42,287 nt of DNA, taken from positions 1 to 42,287 of the forward strand of contig JABWBC010000013.1 in the NCBI GenBank assembly GCA_013360695.1, in the 5' to 3' direction. Shown one piece after another: positions 8,348 to 17,706 of the stretch. The notes beneath the pieces are model-generated. The model made no database searches. It was not told where the DNA came from and saw nothing but the letters and a program-made list of their open reading frames with translations. The first letter of the stretch is position 1; each line of letters starts with the position of its first letter. The position numbers and the translations under genes were made by a program. This DNA comes from Phycisphaerales bacterium. Its GTDB lineage: Bacteria; Planctomycetota; Phycisphaerae; Phycisphaerales; UBA1924.

Positions 8348-10294
8348 ATGTGCGGGATTGTCGGCGTCGCGACGACGCGGCCTCATCCTGTGTCGGTTGA
8401 TGACGCGACGCTGCGGCGGATGCGCGACCGCCTTGCGCACCGCGGGCCCGATGGCGCCGGCCTCTGGCGCTGCGAGAATTTCGCGCTCGCCCATCGGCGT
8501 CTGGCGGTCGTCGACCTGTCCGAGGCGGCCCATCAGCCCATGATCGCGCCGGGCGGGCGGCACGCGATCAGCTACAACGGCGAACTCTACAACGATCTTG
8601 AACTTCGGCGTGAACTGAGCGCGGAGGGTGTTGGATTCCATTCGGCATCCGACACCGAAACAGTGCTTCATGCGCTGACGCGCTGGGGCGCGGGAGCGAT
8701 CGCCAGGCTGCGGGGGATGTTCGCCCTGGCGTATGTCGATGTCGACGCGAAGAGGCTCGTTCTGGCGCGCGATCCGCTCGGCATCAAGCCGTTGTACTAC
8801 GCCGTGGTTCGCGTGGGCGGCGGCGAGGACGCCCGCGACGAGCTGGTCTTTGCCAGCGAAATCCCGGCGATCCTCGCGCACCCCGCGGTGCGAGCACGCC
8901 CCGACCCGATCACGGCCAGCGCGTACCTCACGACGATCCGCGTGACGCTCGGGCCGCGAACGCTTTTCGCGGGCGTGCGCACGCTGCTCCCCGGGCAGAC
9001 GCTGGAGATCGATCTTTCGGGCGAGCACGCGGCGGTGAAGTCCTTCGATTCGTGGGGCGATTCCCGCGTCGGTGCGGGCGCTGCGGCGGGAGGCGAGTGG
9101 ACGCTGGAGTGGGCGAGCCAAGCCGTGCGGGCCTGTGTGCGTGATTCAGTGCGCCGCCACCTGCGTTCCGACGTCCCCGTGTGCGAGTTGCTCTCCGGCG
9201 GCATCGACAGCTCGATCATCGCGCGGATTGCCGCGGAGATCGCGAGCGAGCGGCGGACAGCGGGGGGCGCGAGCGACCAGCCCGAGAACTCTCTCGACAC
9301 GATCGCAGACTGCCAAGGGCACGTGATGACCTACTGCGCCGGAGCCGCGAGCGCCGAGGGGCAGGCCGGAAGCGACGACTTCGCGTATGCGCGATTGATG
9401 GCCGAGGCGATCGAGAGCCGTCACACCGAAGTGCTCGTCGATCGCGCGATGTTCGCGAGCCAGTGGGAATCGATGATCCGCCGCACCGGCGTGCCGCTCA
9501 GCACGCCCAACGAAATCGCGATCAACGCGGTGGCGGCACGGATCCGCGCCGACGGGCGCGTCGTCGCACTCTCGGGCGAGGGTGCGGATGAGCTCTTTGC
9601 GGGATACGTCGCGCCGATGCAGGGAATCTTCGAGCACACGCGCGGCAAGAGCGAATCGCAGTGGCGACGTGAGGGCGGGACGCATCAGCTGGTGAGCAAC
9701 GCGTGGATGTCGCCAGACGTGAAGCGGGAGGCGATCACGAAGGAGTTCCGCCGCCTGAGCGAAGACGACGAGACACTGCACGCGACCTATGACGCGGAGT
9801 TCGAGCGTGCATCGCGGGGTGTTGATGATCCCGCCGAGGCACACCTGCGGTTCATCCGGCGGATCAACCTCACGGGGCTCCTGCTTCGCCTCGATAGCGC
9901 GTCGATGCTCGAGAGCATCGAGGGGCGCACGCCGATCGCGGATGTCGAGGTGGCGCGTCTGGCCGACGAATTGCCGATGGGCATGAAGTTCGCGATAAAC
10001 GGCGACGGGCCGGGCGGCGGATCGGCTGGCCTGGTGCGGAGCAAGATCGCGTTGCGCGAGGCCTTTGTGGGCGATCTGCCGCGAGAGATCGTGGAGAGAC
10101 CCAAGGCGAGTTTCCCCCTGCCATTCCAGTCGTGGGTGGTCGATCGCGGCTCGGAGATCGAGCGCTCGGAGTGGGCTCGAGGAGTGTTCACGCCGATGCT
10201 GCGCGAGATGATCCGATCGGACGCGTCGAAGGTGTGGCAGCTCGCTTGGCCTTCGATCAATCTGGCGATGTGGGCGCGTGTGTGGTGGGAGTAA
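8348..10294 (+). CDS. asnB: Asparagine synthetase (glutamine-hydrolysing)
   Basis: A 648-residue two-domain enzyme. The N-terminal class II glutaminase starts with Met-Cys-Gly-Ile-Val-Gly, so Cys2 becomes the nucleophile after Met removal; HRGPDG, RRLAVVDLS, SYNGELYN and SASDTETVL complete the glutamine site. The synthetase half has the PP-loop ELLSGGIDSSII (about residue 280) and LSGEGADELFAGY. It makes asparagine from aspartate, ATP and glutamine; paralogues in some bacteria amidate other substrates such as cell-envelope peptides, and sequence alone cannot separate these. The ATG at 8348 is fixed by the need for Cys2. A TATTCT box ends 6 nt before it with no Shine-Dalgarno sequence. It follows the LigD-type gene by 66 bases and precedes a cupin gene. 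Confidence 0.95.
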   Translation: MCGIVGVATTRPHPVSVDDATLRRMRDRLAHRGPDGAGLWRCENFALAHRRLAVVDLSEAAHQPMIAPGGRHAISYNGELYNDLELRRELSAEGVGFHSASDTETVLHALTRWGAGAIARLRGMFALAYVDVDAKRLVLARDPLGIKPLYYAVVRVGGGEDARDELVFASEIPAILAHPAVRARPDPITASAYLTTIRVTLGPRTLFAGVRTLLPGQTLEIDLSGEHAAVKSFDSWGDSRVGAGAAAGGEWTLEWASQAVRACVRDSVRRHLRSDVPVCELLSGGIDSSIIARIAAEIASERRTAGGASDQPENSLDTIADCQGHVMTYCAGAASAEGQAGSDDFAYARLMAEAIESRHTEVLVDRAMFASQWESMIRRTGVPLSTPNEIAINAVAARIRADGRVVALSGEGADELFAGYVAPMQGIFEHTRGKSESQWRREGGTHQLVSNAWMSPDVKREAITKEFRRLSEDDETLHATYDAEFERASRGVDDPAEAHLRFIRRINLTGLLLRLDSASMLESIEGRTPIADVEVARLADELPMGMKFAINGDGPGGGSAGLVRSKIALREAFVGDLPREIVERPKASFPLPFQSWVVDRGSEIERSEWARGVFTPMLREMIRSDASKVWQLAWPSINLAMWARVWWE

Positions 10295-10356
10295 GCCGGA
10301 GGCGGAGTCATGGGCGGTTCGGCTACCCTTTAGGGACGAGGTGAACGGGAGGCACG

Positions 10357-10698
10357 ATGGGCACGCCGCTCCTGGACGGAACGAGACCCGAGCTTGTCGA
10401 ACTACTCGCGACGTGCCCGATCGTCGCGGGTGCGACCGTCAGCCGCGCGCTCCTCAACACGCCGGACGGGCGTGTGATCGTCTTTGCCATGGACGCGGGG
10501 CAGGAGATGAGCGAGCACCGGGCGCCGTTCATGGCGAGCGTGCAGGTGCTCGACGGCCGACTGAGTTTCGGCGTGGATGGCAAGGACCGCGAGATGCGGG
10601 CGAACGACTGGCTCATCATGCCGCCCAATGCGCCGCACCGATTGCTCGCCATCGAGCCGACGCGATTCGTGCTCACGCTGTTCAAGCGCGGCTCATGA
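10357..10698 (+). CDS. Small cupin-domain protein
   Basis: A 113-residue single-domain cupin. The first cupin motif region is MSEHRAPFMASVQVLDGRLSF and the second is NDWLIMPPNAPHRLLA; metal-binding histidines are plausible in both. Small cupins of this type bind metal and are often isomerases, dioxygenases or stress proteins, but no specific reaction can be assigned. The ATG at 10357 has GGGAGG 6-7 nt upstream. It lies 62 bases after asnB on the same strand and is convergent with the acetyltransferase gene. Confidence 0.75.
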   Translation: MGTPLLDGTRPELVELLATCPIVAGATVSRALLNTPDGRVIVFAMDAGQEMSEHRAPFMASVQVLDGRLSFGVDGKDREMRANDWLIMPPNAPHRLLAIEPTRFVLTLFKRGS

Positions 10699-10740
10699 GG
10701 CGAGGGCGGGCGGGTATTGAGTTGCCCGATGGCTGAGCGA

Positions 10741-11250
10741 TTAGCTCTGCGCGAGCCGCTTGACCGCGTCGCCCGTCATGCGGTACACGGTCCATTCGTC
10801 CATAGCGACGGCGCCCAGCGACTTGTAGAACCCAATGGCGGGCGTGTTCCAATCGAGTACCGACCACTCTACGCGGCCGCAGTTTCGTGCGACTGCAATC
10901 CTCGCGATCTCGCGCAGCAGAGCCTTGCCGAGCCCCGAGCCTCGCGCGGCGGGCCGCACGAACAGGTCTTCGAGGTAGATCCCCGAGCGACCGACCCATG
11001 TCGAGAAGTTCGGGAAGAAGATCGCGAATCCCTGCGGCACGTCGTCGATCAGCCCGATCAGGCATTCGACGACCGGACCGCGACCGAAGCCTTCGCCAAA
11101 GAGATTCTGCTCGATGTCGGCGGGAGTCGCCTTGGCGTCCTGCGGCGCCTTCTCGTACTCGGCTAGTTCGCGTATGAGCGATAGGATCAATGGCACGTCG
11201 TCGCGCGTCGCGGGGCGGATGGTGAGTGAGTGCGATGGTGTGCTGGTCAT
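10741..11250 (-). CDS. GNAT acetyltransferase of the SSAT/thialysine type
   Basis: A 169-residue GCN5-like acetyltransferase. Seen: TIRPATRDDVPLILSLIREL followed by AEYEKAP near the N-terminus, the YLEDLFVRPAARGSGLGKALL acetyl-CoA motif with the R-x-x-G-x-G/A loop, and VLDWNTPAIGFYKSLGA. This order (ELAxYEK, then LEDLFV, then WNxPAIxFY) fits the spermidine/spermine or thialysine N-acetyltransferase-like branch, so an amine or lysine-like substrate is plausible. The ATG at 11250 is preceded by a GAGG about 7-9 nt away; an earlier in-frame start adds 40 residues without family similarity. It lies 64 bases downstream of the ABC ATPase gene on the same strand and may be cotranscribed with it. Confidence 0.85.
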   Translation of the reverse strand: MTSTPSHSLTIRPATRDDVPLILSLIRELAEYEKAPQDAKATPADIEQNLFGEGFGRGPVVECLIGLIDDVPQGFAIFFPNFSTWVGRSGIYLEDLFVRPAARGSGLGKALLREIARIAVARNCGRVEWSVLDWNTPAIGFYKSLGAVAMDEWTVYRMTGDAVKRLAQS

Positions 11251-11314
11251 GGAGTGCCTCGCGGAGGTCGTCTGGGCTTCAAACGCGGGAGAAGCTGGGG
11301 ATGCTCGGTGATCA

Positions 11315-12133
11315 TCAGGCGGTTGGTGCGACAGGCGCGCCCAGCCGCGGCGCCGCGTCGACCAGCGCACGTGTGTATTCGTGCTGCGGGCTCTCGATCA
11401 CGCGATCGCACGGGCCGGTCTCGATGATCTTTCCATCCCGCATGACGGCGACGCGGTCGCACAGGGCGCGAACAACACCAAAATCGTGGCTGATGAAGAG
11501 GTACGAGAGGCCCAGTGATGCCCGAAGATCGGACATGAGATTGATGATCTGGGCCTGGACGGATACGTCCAGGGCGCTGGTCGGTTCGTCGCACACGATG
11601 AGCGAAGGGTGGAGCATGAGAGCGCGGGCGATCGCGATACGCTGCTTCTGCCCGCCGGAGAATTCGTGCGGGAAGCGGTCGAGGGCCGTGGACGTCATGC
11701 CGCACCGATCCAGCATGGCACGGCACTGAGAAGCGATGTCGGCGGGCCCGGCGTGTGCGCGGTGAACGATCAGCGGCTCGGCGAGCAGATCGCGCACACG
11801 CATCCGTGGATTGAGCGAGCCGCCCGGGTCCTGAAAGATGATCTGCATTTGGCGCCGAAGTTCGCGCAGGCGCGCGGGCGTGGCGGCAAGCACATCTTGG
11901 CTATCGAAAGTGACACTCCCCGCTTGCGCGGGGATGAGTCGAAGCACGGCCCTACCGACGGTGGTCTTGCCCGATCCTGATTCGCCGACCAGCGCGAGGG
12001 CCTCGCCGCGTCCGACGCTGAACGAGACCGAATCAACGACGGTACGAGCGCTTCGGCCTGTGCCGAACGCGACGCACAGCGACTCAACGCCAAGCAGCGG
12101 GGGAGATGGGGGATCGGTGGCCGGGACGGGCAT
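11315..12133 (-). CDS. Peptide/nickel-type ABC transporter ATPase (OppF/DppF-like)
   Basis: A 272-residue ABC ATPase. Walker A is GESGSGKTTVGR, the Q-loop is IFQDPGGSLNPRM, the signature is FSGGQKQRIAIARAL, Walker B is LIVCDEPTSALD, and the H-loop is FISHDFGVV. The SLNPRM segment and PQHEYTRAL C-terminus are typical of oligopeptide/dipeptide importers. Those systems need a second ATPase, two permeases and a binding protein, none of which is in this window, so it is an orphan here. The ATG at 12133 has no Shine-Dalgarno sequence but a TACCAT box ends 7 nt upstream. Substrate cannot be inferred. Confidence 0.9.
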   Translation of the reverse strand: MPVPATDPPSPPLLGVESLCVAFGTGRSARTVVDSVSFSVGRGEALALVGESGSGKTTVGRAVLRLIPAQAGSVTFDSQDVLAATPARLRELRRQMQIIFQDPGGSLNPRMRVRDLLAEPLIVHRAHAGPADIASQCRAMLDRCGMTSTALDRFPHEFSGGQKQRIAIARALMLHPSLIVCDEPTSALDVSVQAQIINLMSDLRASLGLSYLFISHDFGVVRALCDRVAVMRDGKIIETGPCDRVIESPQHEYTRALVDAAPRLGAPVAPTA

Positions 12134-12140
12134 GGATGGG

Positions 12141-12146
12141 ATGGTA
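12141..12146 (-). promoter_or_regulatory. TACCAT -10-like box before the OppF-like gene
   Basis: On the minus strand, TACCAT lies 7 nt before the ATG at 12133, without a Shine-Dalgarno sequence. Another member of the start-proximal TANNNT set. Confidence 0.3.
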
Positions 12147-12364
12147 CAGGAGCCTTGCGCGGGGCGGCGGGGGTCGGCCGACGAGTGGCCACTTGATCTT
12201 GCGAGAACTCCCCGCGTGCCGCTATGTCGCTGTTTGCTGGCCGTGATTTGTCCGCGTTACCCAGGCGGGCGGTGCCGCACGTGCGATGTATGCGGCATGT
12301 GCGGTGTGGGGTGCCGGACTCGGCAGGTCGAGCAACTCACCCGCTCGCTCGACGAAAGTACAGC

Positions 12365-12392
12365 TTGACGCGGGTCGATCCACGGCTACTGT
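12365..12392 (+). promoter_or_regulatory. Likely promoter of tRNA-Phe
   Basis: TTGACG at 12365-12370 and TACTGT at 12387-12392 are spaced by 16 nt, a sigma-70-like arrangement placing transcription start about 10 nt before the tRNA. The rest of 12134-12364 holds no gene or structure I can support. Confidence 0.45.
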
Positions 12393-12408
12393 TTGGGTCT
12401 GACAAGTC

Positions 12409-12481
12409 GGGTAGGTAGCTCAGTTGGTAGAGCACCGCATTGAAAATGCGGGTGTCGCCGGTTCAAGTCCGGCCCTGCCCA
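12409..12481 (+). tRNA. tRNA-Phe (GAA)
   Basis: Full cloverleaf of 73 nt. The acceptor arm 12409-12415 pairs with 12474-12480 (one G-U), the anticodon stem CCGCA/TGCGG encloses TTGAAAA with anticodon GAA at 12442-12444, and the T-arm is GCCGG-TTCAAGT-CCGGC. The discriminator is A and CCA is not encoded. Confidence 0.98.
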
Positions 12482-13041
12482 TTGGTTCACTTTGCGCCGT
12501 CTCGCGTTCGCACGCATCCGACGGCGAAACCCCAGCAAAACAAGGCGCTTCCGAGGAGTCCCGCGAGGCTGTGGGAATCGGTGATGCTTCCTTTGGGCAG
12601 TCTCGGCGCGTCCACCCGCGTCGAGCGAGCGCCGGAATCTGCGCCTGTGTCCAGTCCCTCGGCGGCGCGGCCCCGTCTGCTCCCCACAAGACGTGCGCGG
12701 CCGAGCGGCTCCCGTTGACGCGAGTTTGGTCATTGCGGCGGCCATTGAGCCAAAGCACGGGAACCGAGGGCGCCCGGACGTATCGGCCTACGAGAAACAA
12801 GCGTGGGGGCCGAGTCGAGCGCCGAAGCCGGTCGGTGGTGCGATCGTCCACCCCGAGATTGAGCGACTCGATGCCAACAAAGCAACGGATTGCGCCCAGT
12901 GTCGTTCGCCGCGTCTCAATGCCATGCGTATGCGCCGCGAGTGTCGCTTCGAACGCTGCAGCGCGCGCCGGCCGAACGACCAAGGGTCGGTCCGCGCGAG
13001 AACGTGGCCGGCGTCGGCGGGAGACGGGTCCTCCGGGTGGT
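12482..13041. other. About 560 bases after tRNA-Phe without a credible gene
   Basis: Long open frames exist on both strands, but their products are low-complexity Arg/Ser/Ala/Pro-rich and one of them simply reads the tRNA backwards. I see no terminator, tRNA, tmRNA, RNase P or SRP signature. It may be decayed sequence or an unknown non-coding region. Confidence 0.4.
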
Positions 13042-14184
13042 TTACGGCGGAGAATCGTCGCGGGCCTGCGAGCGAGTCCCTGTCGGCGTCGGGACGGCAG
13101 CGGCCGAGGTGATGGCGCGGACAAACTCAGAAAACTCGCGTTGCAGCGTGTCCTGATCGCGGTTAACGAACGACTCGAGCACGGCGGGGCCAACGCGCCG
13201 CGACATCGCGATGCCCGCAGCGCGATCGCCGAGGCGGCGTGAAAGCTCGGAACGCAGACGCCCGCGCGAAGCGAGTGTGAGAATGTTCGCGAGTGCCTCG
13301 CGACGTTGCGGGTTCTCGGCGAGAAAACGCGTCAGGGCCCACACCTGCGCGTAATAGGTCAGCGGCCAATCGCCTCCCTTGGCGATCCAGTCCTGCGGCA
13401 GGGTGTTGACGAGCTGGTCCAGGGGAATGAGCGAGTCGGCGCGGGAGGCCTTTCTCAACGCCTGCATTCGGTCGGGGTTGTCGCGAGGCGTGAACAGCGG
13501 GGTGGTGGCGATCCATCGATGGCCCTCGAACCAGGTCGCGAGGCCCTCGTCGAGCCAGATCGGGAGCGGCTCCTTGAACGACGCTTGCGCGAACTGGTGC
13601 CATCCCTCGTGGGCGAGCAGGACAAGCGTGTCGCGCGGGCCGAGCTCGTACAGAATGGATCGGCCCTGGAGGGTGAAGCCGCCGCGGTTCATGCTCGCGA
13701 CAAGGTCGGAGTGTGAGCCGAGCAATTGAGTGACGATGCTCTGCCATTGGGCGCGATTCGACATGACGTATGTGTCGAGCGCGAACGGCGGCGGCGAAAG
13801 CGGCGTGATCGCCCCGCGATACTGCGCGCCCGCCGCCTCTAGGAAGACGGGGAGTCGCTCACGCAGGACTTCGTCGTCGAGCGTCGTGAATAGCCGGTAG
13901 GAAGGCGTGCGGATCGTAACGCCGCGCGAAGCGCCGAAGCTCCACGGCTCGAGCGACACGACCACATACGGGCGAGAAGCAGGGGATTGGGCGTCGGTGT
14001 CGAGAGGCGAGGGGGCGTCGGAGTGTGTTGATGTGCGAGAGGAACACGAAACCTGCGCGAGCAGTGCGAAGATGCAGCACAGGCTTGACGTGAAAAAGCC
14101 TCGCTCTGGAAAGCGACGCCACCAAGCGCGGCGCAATGCGGCTCCACGATACGACAACGCGAACGCTATTCGCCGCCGCGCCAT
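13042..14184 (-). CDS. Putative exported zinc-peptidase-like protein (DUF1570/MA-like)
   Basis: A 380-residue protein with a hydrophobic N-terminal segment (about residues 30-47) ending in a Cys-rich spot, so it is probably exported or anchored. A metallopeptidase-like core is visible: LLAHEGWHQFAQ holds an HExxH (His192-Glu193-Gly-Trp-His196) and PIWLDEGLATWFEG supplies a downstream Glu (213), an arrangement like DUF1570 and other gluzincin-type proteins. Substrate unknown; catalysis is inferred. The ATG at 14184 overlaps the valS stop in a TGATG, so translation is probably coupled to ValS; a GTG one codon earlier is the alternative. No functional link with ValS is evident. The C-terminal 30 residues are low complexity. 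Confidence 0.7.
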   Translation of the reverse strand: MARRRIAFALSYRGAALRRAWWRRFPERGFFTSSLCCIFALLAQVSCSSRTSTHSDAPSPLDTDAQSPASRPYVVVSLEPWSFGASRGVTIRTPSYRLFTTLDDEVLRERLPVFLEAAGAQYRGAITPLSPPPFALDTYVMSNRAQWQSIVTQLLGSHSDLVASMNRGGFTLQGRSILYELGPRDTLVLLAHEGWHQFAQASFKEPLPIWLDEGLATWFEGHRWIATTPLFTPRDNPDRMQALRKASRADSLIPLDQLVNTLPQDWIAKGGDWPLTYYAQVWALTRFLAENPQRREALANILTLASRGRLRSELSRRLGDRAAGIAMSRRVGPAVLESFVNRDQDTLQREFSEFVRAITSAAAVPTPTGTRSQARDDSPP

Positions 14185-17100
14185 CACGACGCGCTCAGGG
14201 AGGCGAGCGCCGCCCGATTAGCGGCGAGCTCCGCCTCGGCCTTGGCGAGCTGGTCCCTTGTCTGCTGAACCATCGCGGGGGGCGCGCGGTCGGCGTAGCC
14301 GGGGTTCGCCAGGCGTGCCGAGAGCGTGCGCACCGAGTTCTCCTTGTCGGCGATCGCTTTCTCAAGGCGAGCTCGCTCCGCGCCGGCGTCCACCGCGTCG
14401 GCGAGGCTCGATGCCTTCCACTCCGTGGATTCGAAGACGAACGAGACGCTTGGACCCTTGACGCCGTCGCCGGTGATCGACTCGATCGGGACGAACGCAC
14501 GAAGAAGCGGCGAGTGGGACTCGACCAGTGTCGAGCAGGCGGTTGGCGCGTGGAGCACGATCTTCCGCTTGGGCGGCACGTTGTGCTGGGCCCGAACCTC
14601 GCGGATCGTGGTGGCGAGTGTCTGCACCCGAGTGAACTCGTGAACGCAGTTCGCGTCCTCCGCGCTCGCGGCGAAACGCGGCCACGCGGAGCGGCACAAG
14701 AGCGCCGACGCCGACTCGTCGAGCACAAGCCACGATTGCGAGCGCACGAGCGTCGAGCGAAGATGCTCGAAAATCGTCTCGCTGATGAACGGCATCACCG
14801 GATGCGCCAGGCGCAGCAGCACGTCGAGCGCCGCGCGGAGCACGAGCTTCTGCGACGCATCGGCGGCGACGGTCGGCTTGATCGCCTCGAGATACCAGTC
14901 GCAGAAGTCGCGCCAGACGATGTCGTACAACGCCTGGGCGTACCCCGCGAAATCAAACTGGGCGATGCACTCATCGATCTGGCGCGTCGCCGCGGCGAGG
15001 CGCGAGATCATCCAGCGATCGACCAGCGACAGCTTCGGCAGTTCGACGCGCTCCGCCGCGGGCGTGCCGGACGAGAGCATCGAGACGGCGAACCTCGCCG
15101 CGTTCCAAAGCTTGTTGGCGAAGTTGCGCCCGAGGTCGAACTTGCTCGAGGTGTTCTTGGCCAGCGGCATCTCGGGCGTGGGTTTAGCCTCGCCGGAGGC
15201 GATGCCGTACACCGTCACCATCTTCTTTGACTTATCGGTGGGGCACTCCTGGATCGGCGCGGGGACGACGTAGCCATCCTTGTTGGTGAACATCTTGGGC
15301 GTGAAGGTCGCGCCGGTGTGCGGGCAGATGAGATCGACGGGCATGCGGACGTCCTGCGTCTGCGTCGCCATGTTGCAGAGCGTGAACCGCATCGCGTCGG
15401 CGCCGTGGCTGGCGATGATGTCGAGCGGATCGACGCCGTTGCCCAGGCTCTTGGACATCTTCTGGCCCTGCCCGTCCTGGATGACGCAGTGGATGAAGAC
15501 GTCGCGGAATGGGAGCGGCCCGCGCCCCTTGCCGTGATTGGCGAGTTCGGCGACTTCGCCCGCGTGCGAGGCGTTCCAGCCCTCGGGCATCAGGTAGCGG
15601 TTCATCATCACCATGCGCGAGACCCACAGGGTGATGATCTCGCGCGCCGTGCAGAGCGTGGAGGTCGGGTTGAACGCGGCGAGCAGGCCGTCGAAGGCCG
15701 GGCCCGCGGCCTTGGGGTCGGGCCAGCCCATGGTCGACATGGGCCAGAGCGCGGAGGAGAACCAGGTGTCAAGGACGTCGGGGTCGCGGACGAAGCCGAT
15801 CGACTCCAGAAGTTTGATGAGCGAAACGTCATTGGTGTCGCGGAGGCAGACCTGCGTTGTCCCGTCGACTGTTGTATGAACAACCTCGCCGGCAAGCGTT
15901 GGCCCGTCGATCATTGTCAGGAACGCGGCTTCGTCCTCTTTGGTCCATGAGGCCTTCGTCCACACCGGAATCCGATGTCCCCACCAGAGCTGGCGGCTGA
16001 TGCACCAGTCGCGGATGTTGTCGTGCCAAAGCTCAAAGGTCTTGGCATAGCGATCCGGGTGGAAGCGCAGCTGACCATCGCTGCCCGTCAAATTCGCGGC
16101 CCCGGAGCCCTTGGAACGCTGCTCCGGCGCGAGGGCCTTGTTCGCGGCCGCCGCCAGGCGCGGGTCGGTCACCTTCACATACCACTGGTCGCTGAGATAC
16201 GGCTCGATGATTGCCTTGGAGCGATCAGAGTGCGTAACGGAGTGGCGATAGGGGCGCGTGCGTTCCAGCAGGCCGCGTGCCTTGAACTCGTCGATTACGA
16301 GCGTGCGTGCGTCGTCGCGTGACTTGCCGACGAAGAGGTGCGCGCTGCCCACGTCGTGCCAGCCGTGCTTGTCGCTCACGGTCGCGTCGGGCGCGAAGAC
16401 GTTCACGAGCGCCGCGTTCGGCCCGCCCGCGAACACGTCCATCACTTCCTTGTGACGCTGGTACAGGTCATAGTCGTTCGCGTCGTGCGCGGGAGTGACC
16501 TTCAGGAAGCCCGTCGCGTAGGCCGCCTTGGGATCGGCGCGTTCCTCGTCGTCGCGAGCATAAATCTCGGGGAGCACGACGTAGTCATCTTCAACGATCG
16601 GGATCACGCGACCGACCAACGGCAGGTCTACGCACAGCCCGCGGAGCGCCTTGGCGCGCGGGTCGTGGGGGTTCACCGCCACCGCGGTATCGCCGAGATA
16701 GGTCTCGGGACGCGTGGTCGCGACCACGATGTACGCGGGATCCTCGGGCGGGTGACTGTCGGCCTCTGCAAAGCCGCGGCGAGAAAGCTCCGACCACGTG
16801 ACCGGCACGGCGTCGGCGGGTGGGAGCTTGCCGTGGCGACGCTCGCCCGCCGTCGATTGTCCGTGCGCGTGAACGAGGGGATAGCGCAGGTAATAGAACG
16901 CGGCGTCAACTTCCTCGTCGAAGCACTCGTCGTCCGCGACCGCGGTCTGCAGCACGGGGTCCCAGTTGACCAGGCGTTTGCCGCGATAGATCAGGCCGTC
17001 CTTGAAGAGCTGGAAGAACGCCTCGCGCACGGCGCGGGCGCAGACGTCGTCCATCGTGAAGCGCTGGCGGTCCCAGTCGCACGAGCAGCCCATTTTCTTG

Positions 17101-17540
17101 AGCTGGCCGGTGATGACGGCCTCGTACTCGTCCTTGAACGCCTGGATGCGCTTGATGAACTCCTCGCGCGTGAAGTCGTGGCGGCGCTTTTTCTCCTCGT
17201 TCCAGACACGCCTTTCGACCACCGCCTGCGTCGCGATTCCGGCATGATCCGTTCCCGGCATCCACAGGGCTTCCTGCCCGCGCATGCGATGGGCACGGAC
17301 CAGGATGTCCTGGAGCGTGTTGTTCAGCGCGTGCCCGAGGTGCAGGCGGTCGGTCACGTTGGGCGGCGGAATGACCACGGAGTAGGGCTTTGCCTGCCCA
17401 GCAACGACACGTGCGGCATTCGCATTGAAGGCGAGTGCCTCTTCCCATCGGGTCCAAGTGCGGGACTCGTGGTCGGCGGGCCGATACTGCTTGGGCAGTT
17501 CGGCGTGAGAGCTGCTTGGAGTTTGTGCGGGATCGGACAT
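14184..17540 (-). CDS. valS: Valyl-tRNA synthetase
   Basis: A 1118-residue class I synthetase that charges tRNA-Val. The HIGH-type motif is LHLGHAL (about 66-72) after IPPPNVTDR; GTDHAGIATQ, the editing domain with ATTRPETYLGD, the DWCISRQLWWGHRIP segment, and the KMSKS motif (694-698) are all present, and the C-terminal 60 residues are a charged coiled arm. It is longer than E. coli ValS (951). One visible insertion of about 60 residues (roughly 737-797) lies between TQDVRM and the conserved FDLGRNFANKLWNAARF, starting with a Cys-Pro-His-Thr-Gly unit. The ATG at 17540 has no Shine-Dalgarno sequence, but a TACCAT box ends 6 nt upstream; an earlier in-frame start adds 27 unlikely residues. Downstream it is coupled to the peptidase-like gene. 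Confidence 0.97.
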   Translation of the reverse strand: MSDPAQTPSSSHAELPKQYRPADHESRTWTRWEEALAFNANAARVVAGQAKPYSVVIPPPNVTDRLHLGHALNNTLQDILVRAHRMRGQEALWMPGTDHAGIATQAVVERRVWNEEKKRRHDFTREEFIKRIQAFKDEYEAVITGQLKKMGCSCDWDRQRFTMDDVCARAVREAFFQLFKDGLIYRGKRLVNWDPVLQTAVADDECFDEEVDAAFYYLRYPLVHAHGQSTAGERRHGKLPPADAVPVTWSELSRRGFAEADSHPPEDPAYIVVATTRPETYLGDTAVAVNPHDPRAKALRGLCVDLPLVGRVIPIVEDDYVVLPEIYARDDEERADPKAAYATGFLKVTPAHDANDYDLYQRHKEVMDVFAGGPNAALVNVFAPDATVSDKHGWHDVGSAHLFVGKSRDDARTLVIDEFKARGLLERTRPYRHSVTHSDRSKAIIEPYLSDQWYVKVTDPRLAAAANKALAPEQRSKGSGAANLTGSDGQLRFHPDRYAKTFELWHDNIRDWCISRQLWWGHRIPVWTKASWTKEDEAAFLTMIDGPTLAGEVVHTTVDGTTQVCLRDTNDVSLIKLLESIGFVRDPDVLDTWFSSALWPMSTMGWPDPKAAGPAFDGLLAAFNPTSTLCTAREIITLWVSRMVMMNRYLMPEGWNASHAGEVAELANHGKGRGPLPFRDVFIHCVIQDGQGQKMSKSLGNGVDPLDIIASHGADAMRFTLCNMATQTQDVRMPVDLICPHTGATFTPKMFTNKDGYVVPAPIQECPTDKSKKMVTVYGIASGEAKPTPEMPLAKNTSSKFDLGRNFANKLWNAARFAVSMLSSGTPAAERVELPKLSLVDRWMISRLAAATRQIDECIAQFDFAGYAQALYDIVWRDFCDWYLEAIKPTVAADASQKLVLRAALDVLLRLAHPVMPFISETIFEHLRSTLVRSQSWLVLDESASALLCRSAWPRFAASAEDANCVHEFTRVQTLATTIREVRAQHNVPPKRKIVLHAPTACSTLVESHSPLLRAFVPIESITGDGVKGPSVSFVFESTEWKASSLADAVDAGAERARLEKAIADKENSVRTLSARLANPGYADRAPPAMVQQTRDQLAKAEAELAANRAALASLSAS

Positions 17541-17706
17541 GAGCGCATGGTATGCGAGCCGGGGCGGGTTTGGGCTGGGCTGTTGGCCCGTGGGTCGGGC
17601 TGCGCCGCGCGGCGCGGCCATCGGAGTGGCGGAGATGCCGCCCGCTTGCGATCATGTGGCGCTGAGAGCCGCGTCGCGCTGCCCGCCGCGGGTTGAGGGG
17701 TATTGG

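Noticed and set aside
12420-13193. Long frames on both strands across tRNA-Phe and the following region
   Set aside because: One reads the tRNA backwards, giving the well-known GLEPATPAFS-type artefact, and both products are low-complexity; no start or family signal.
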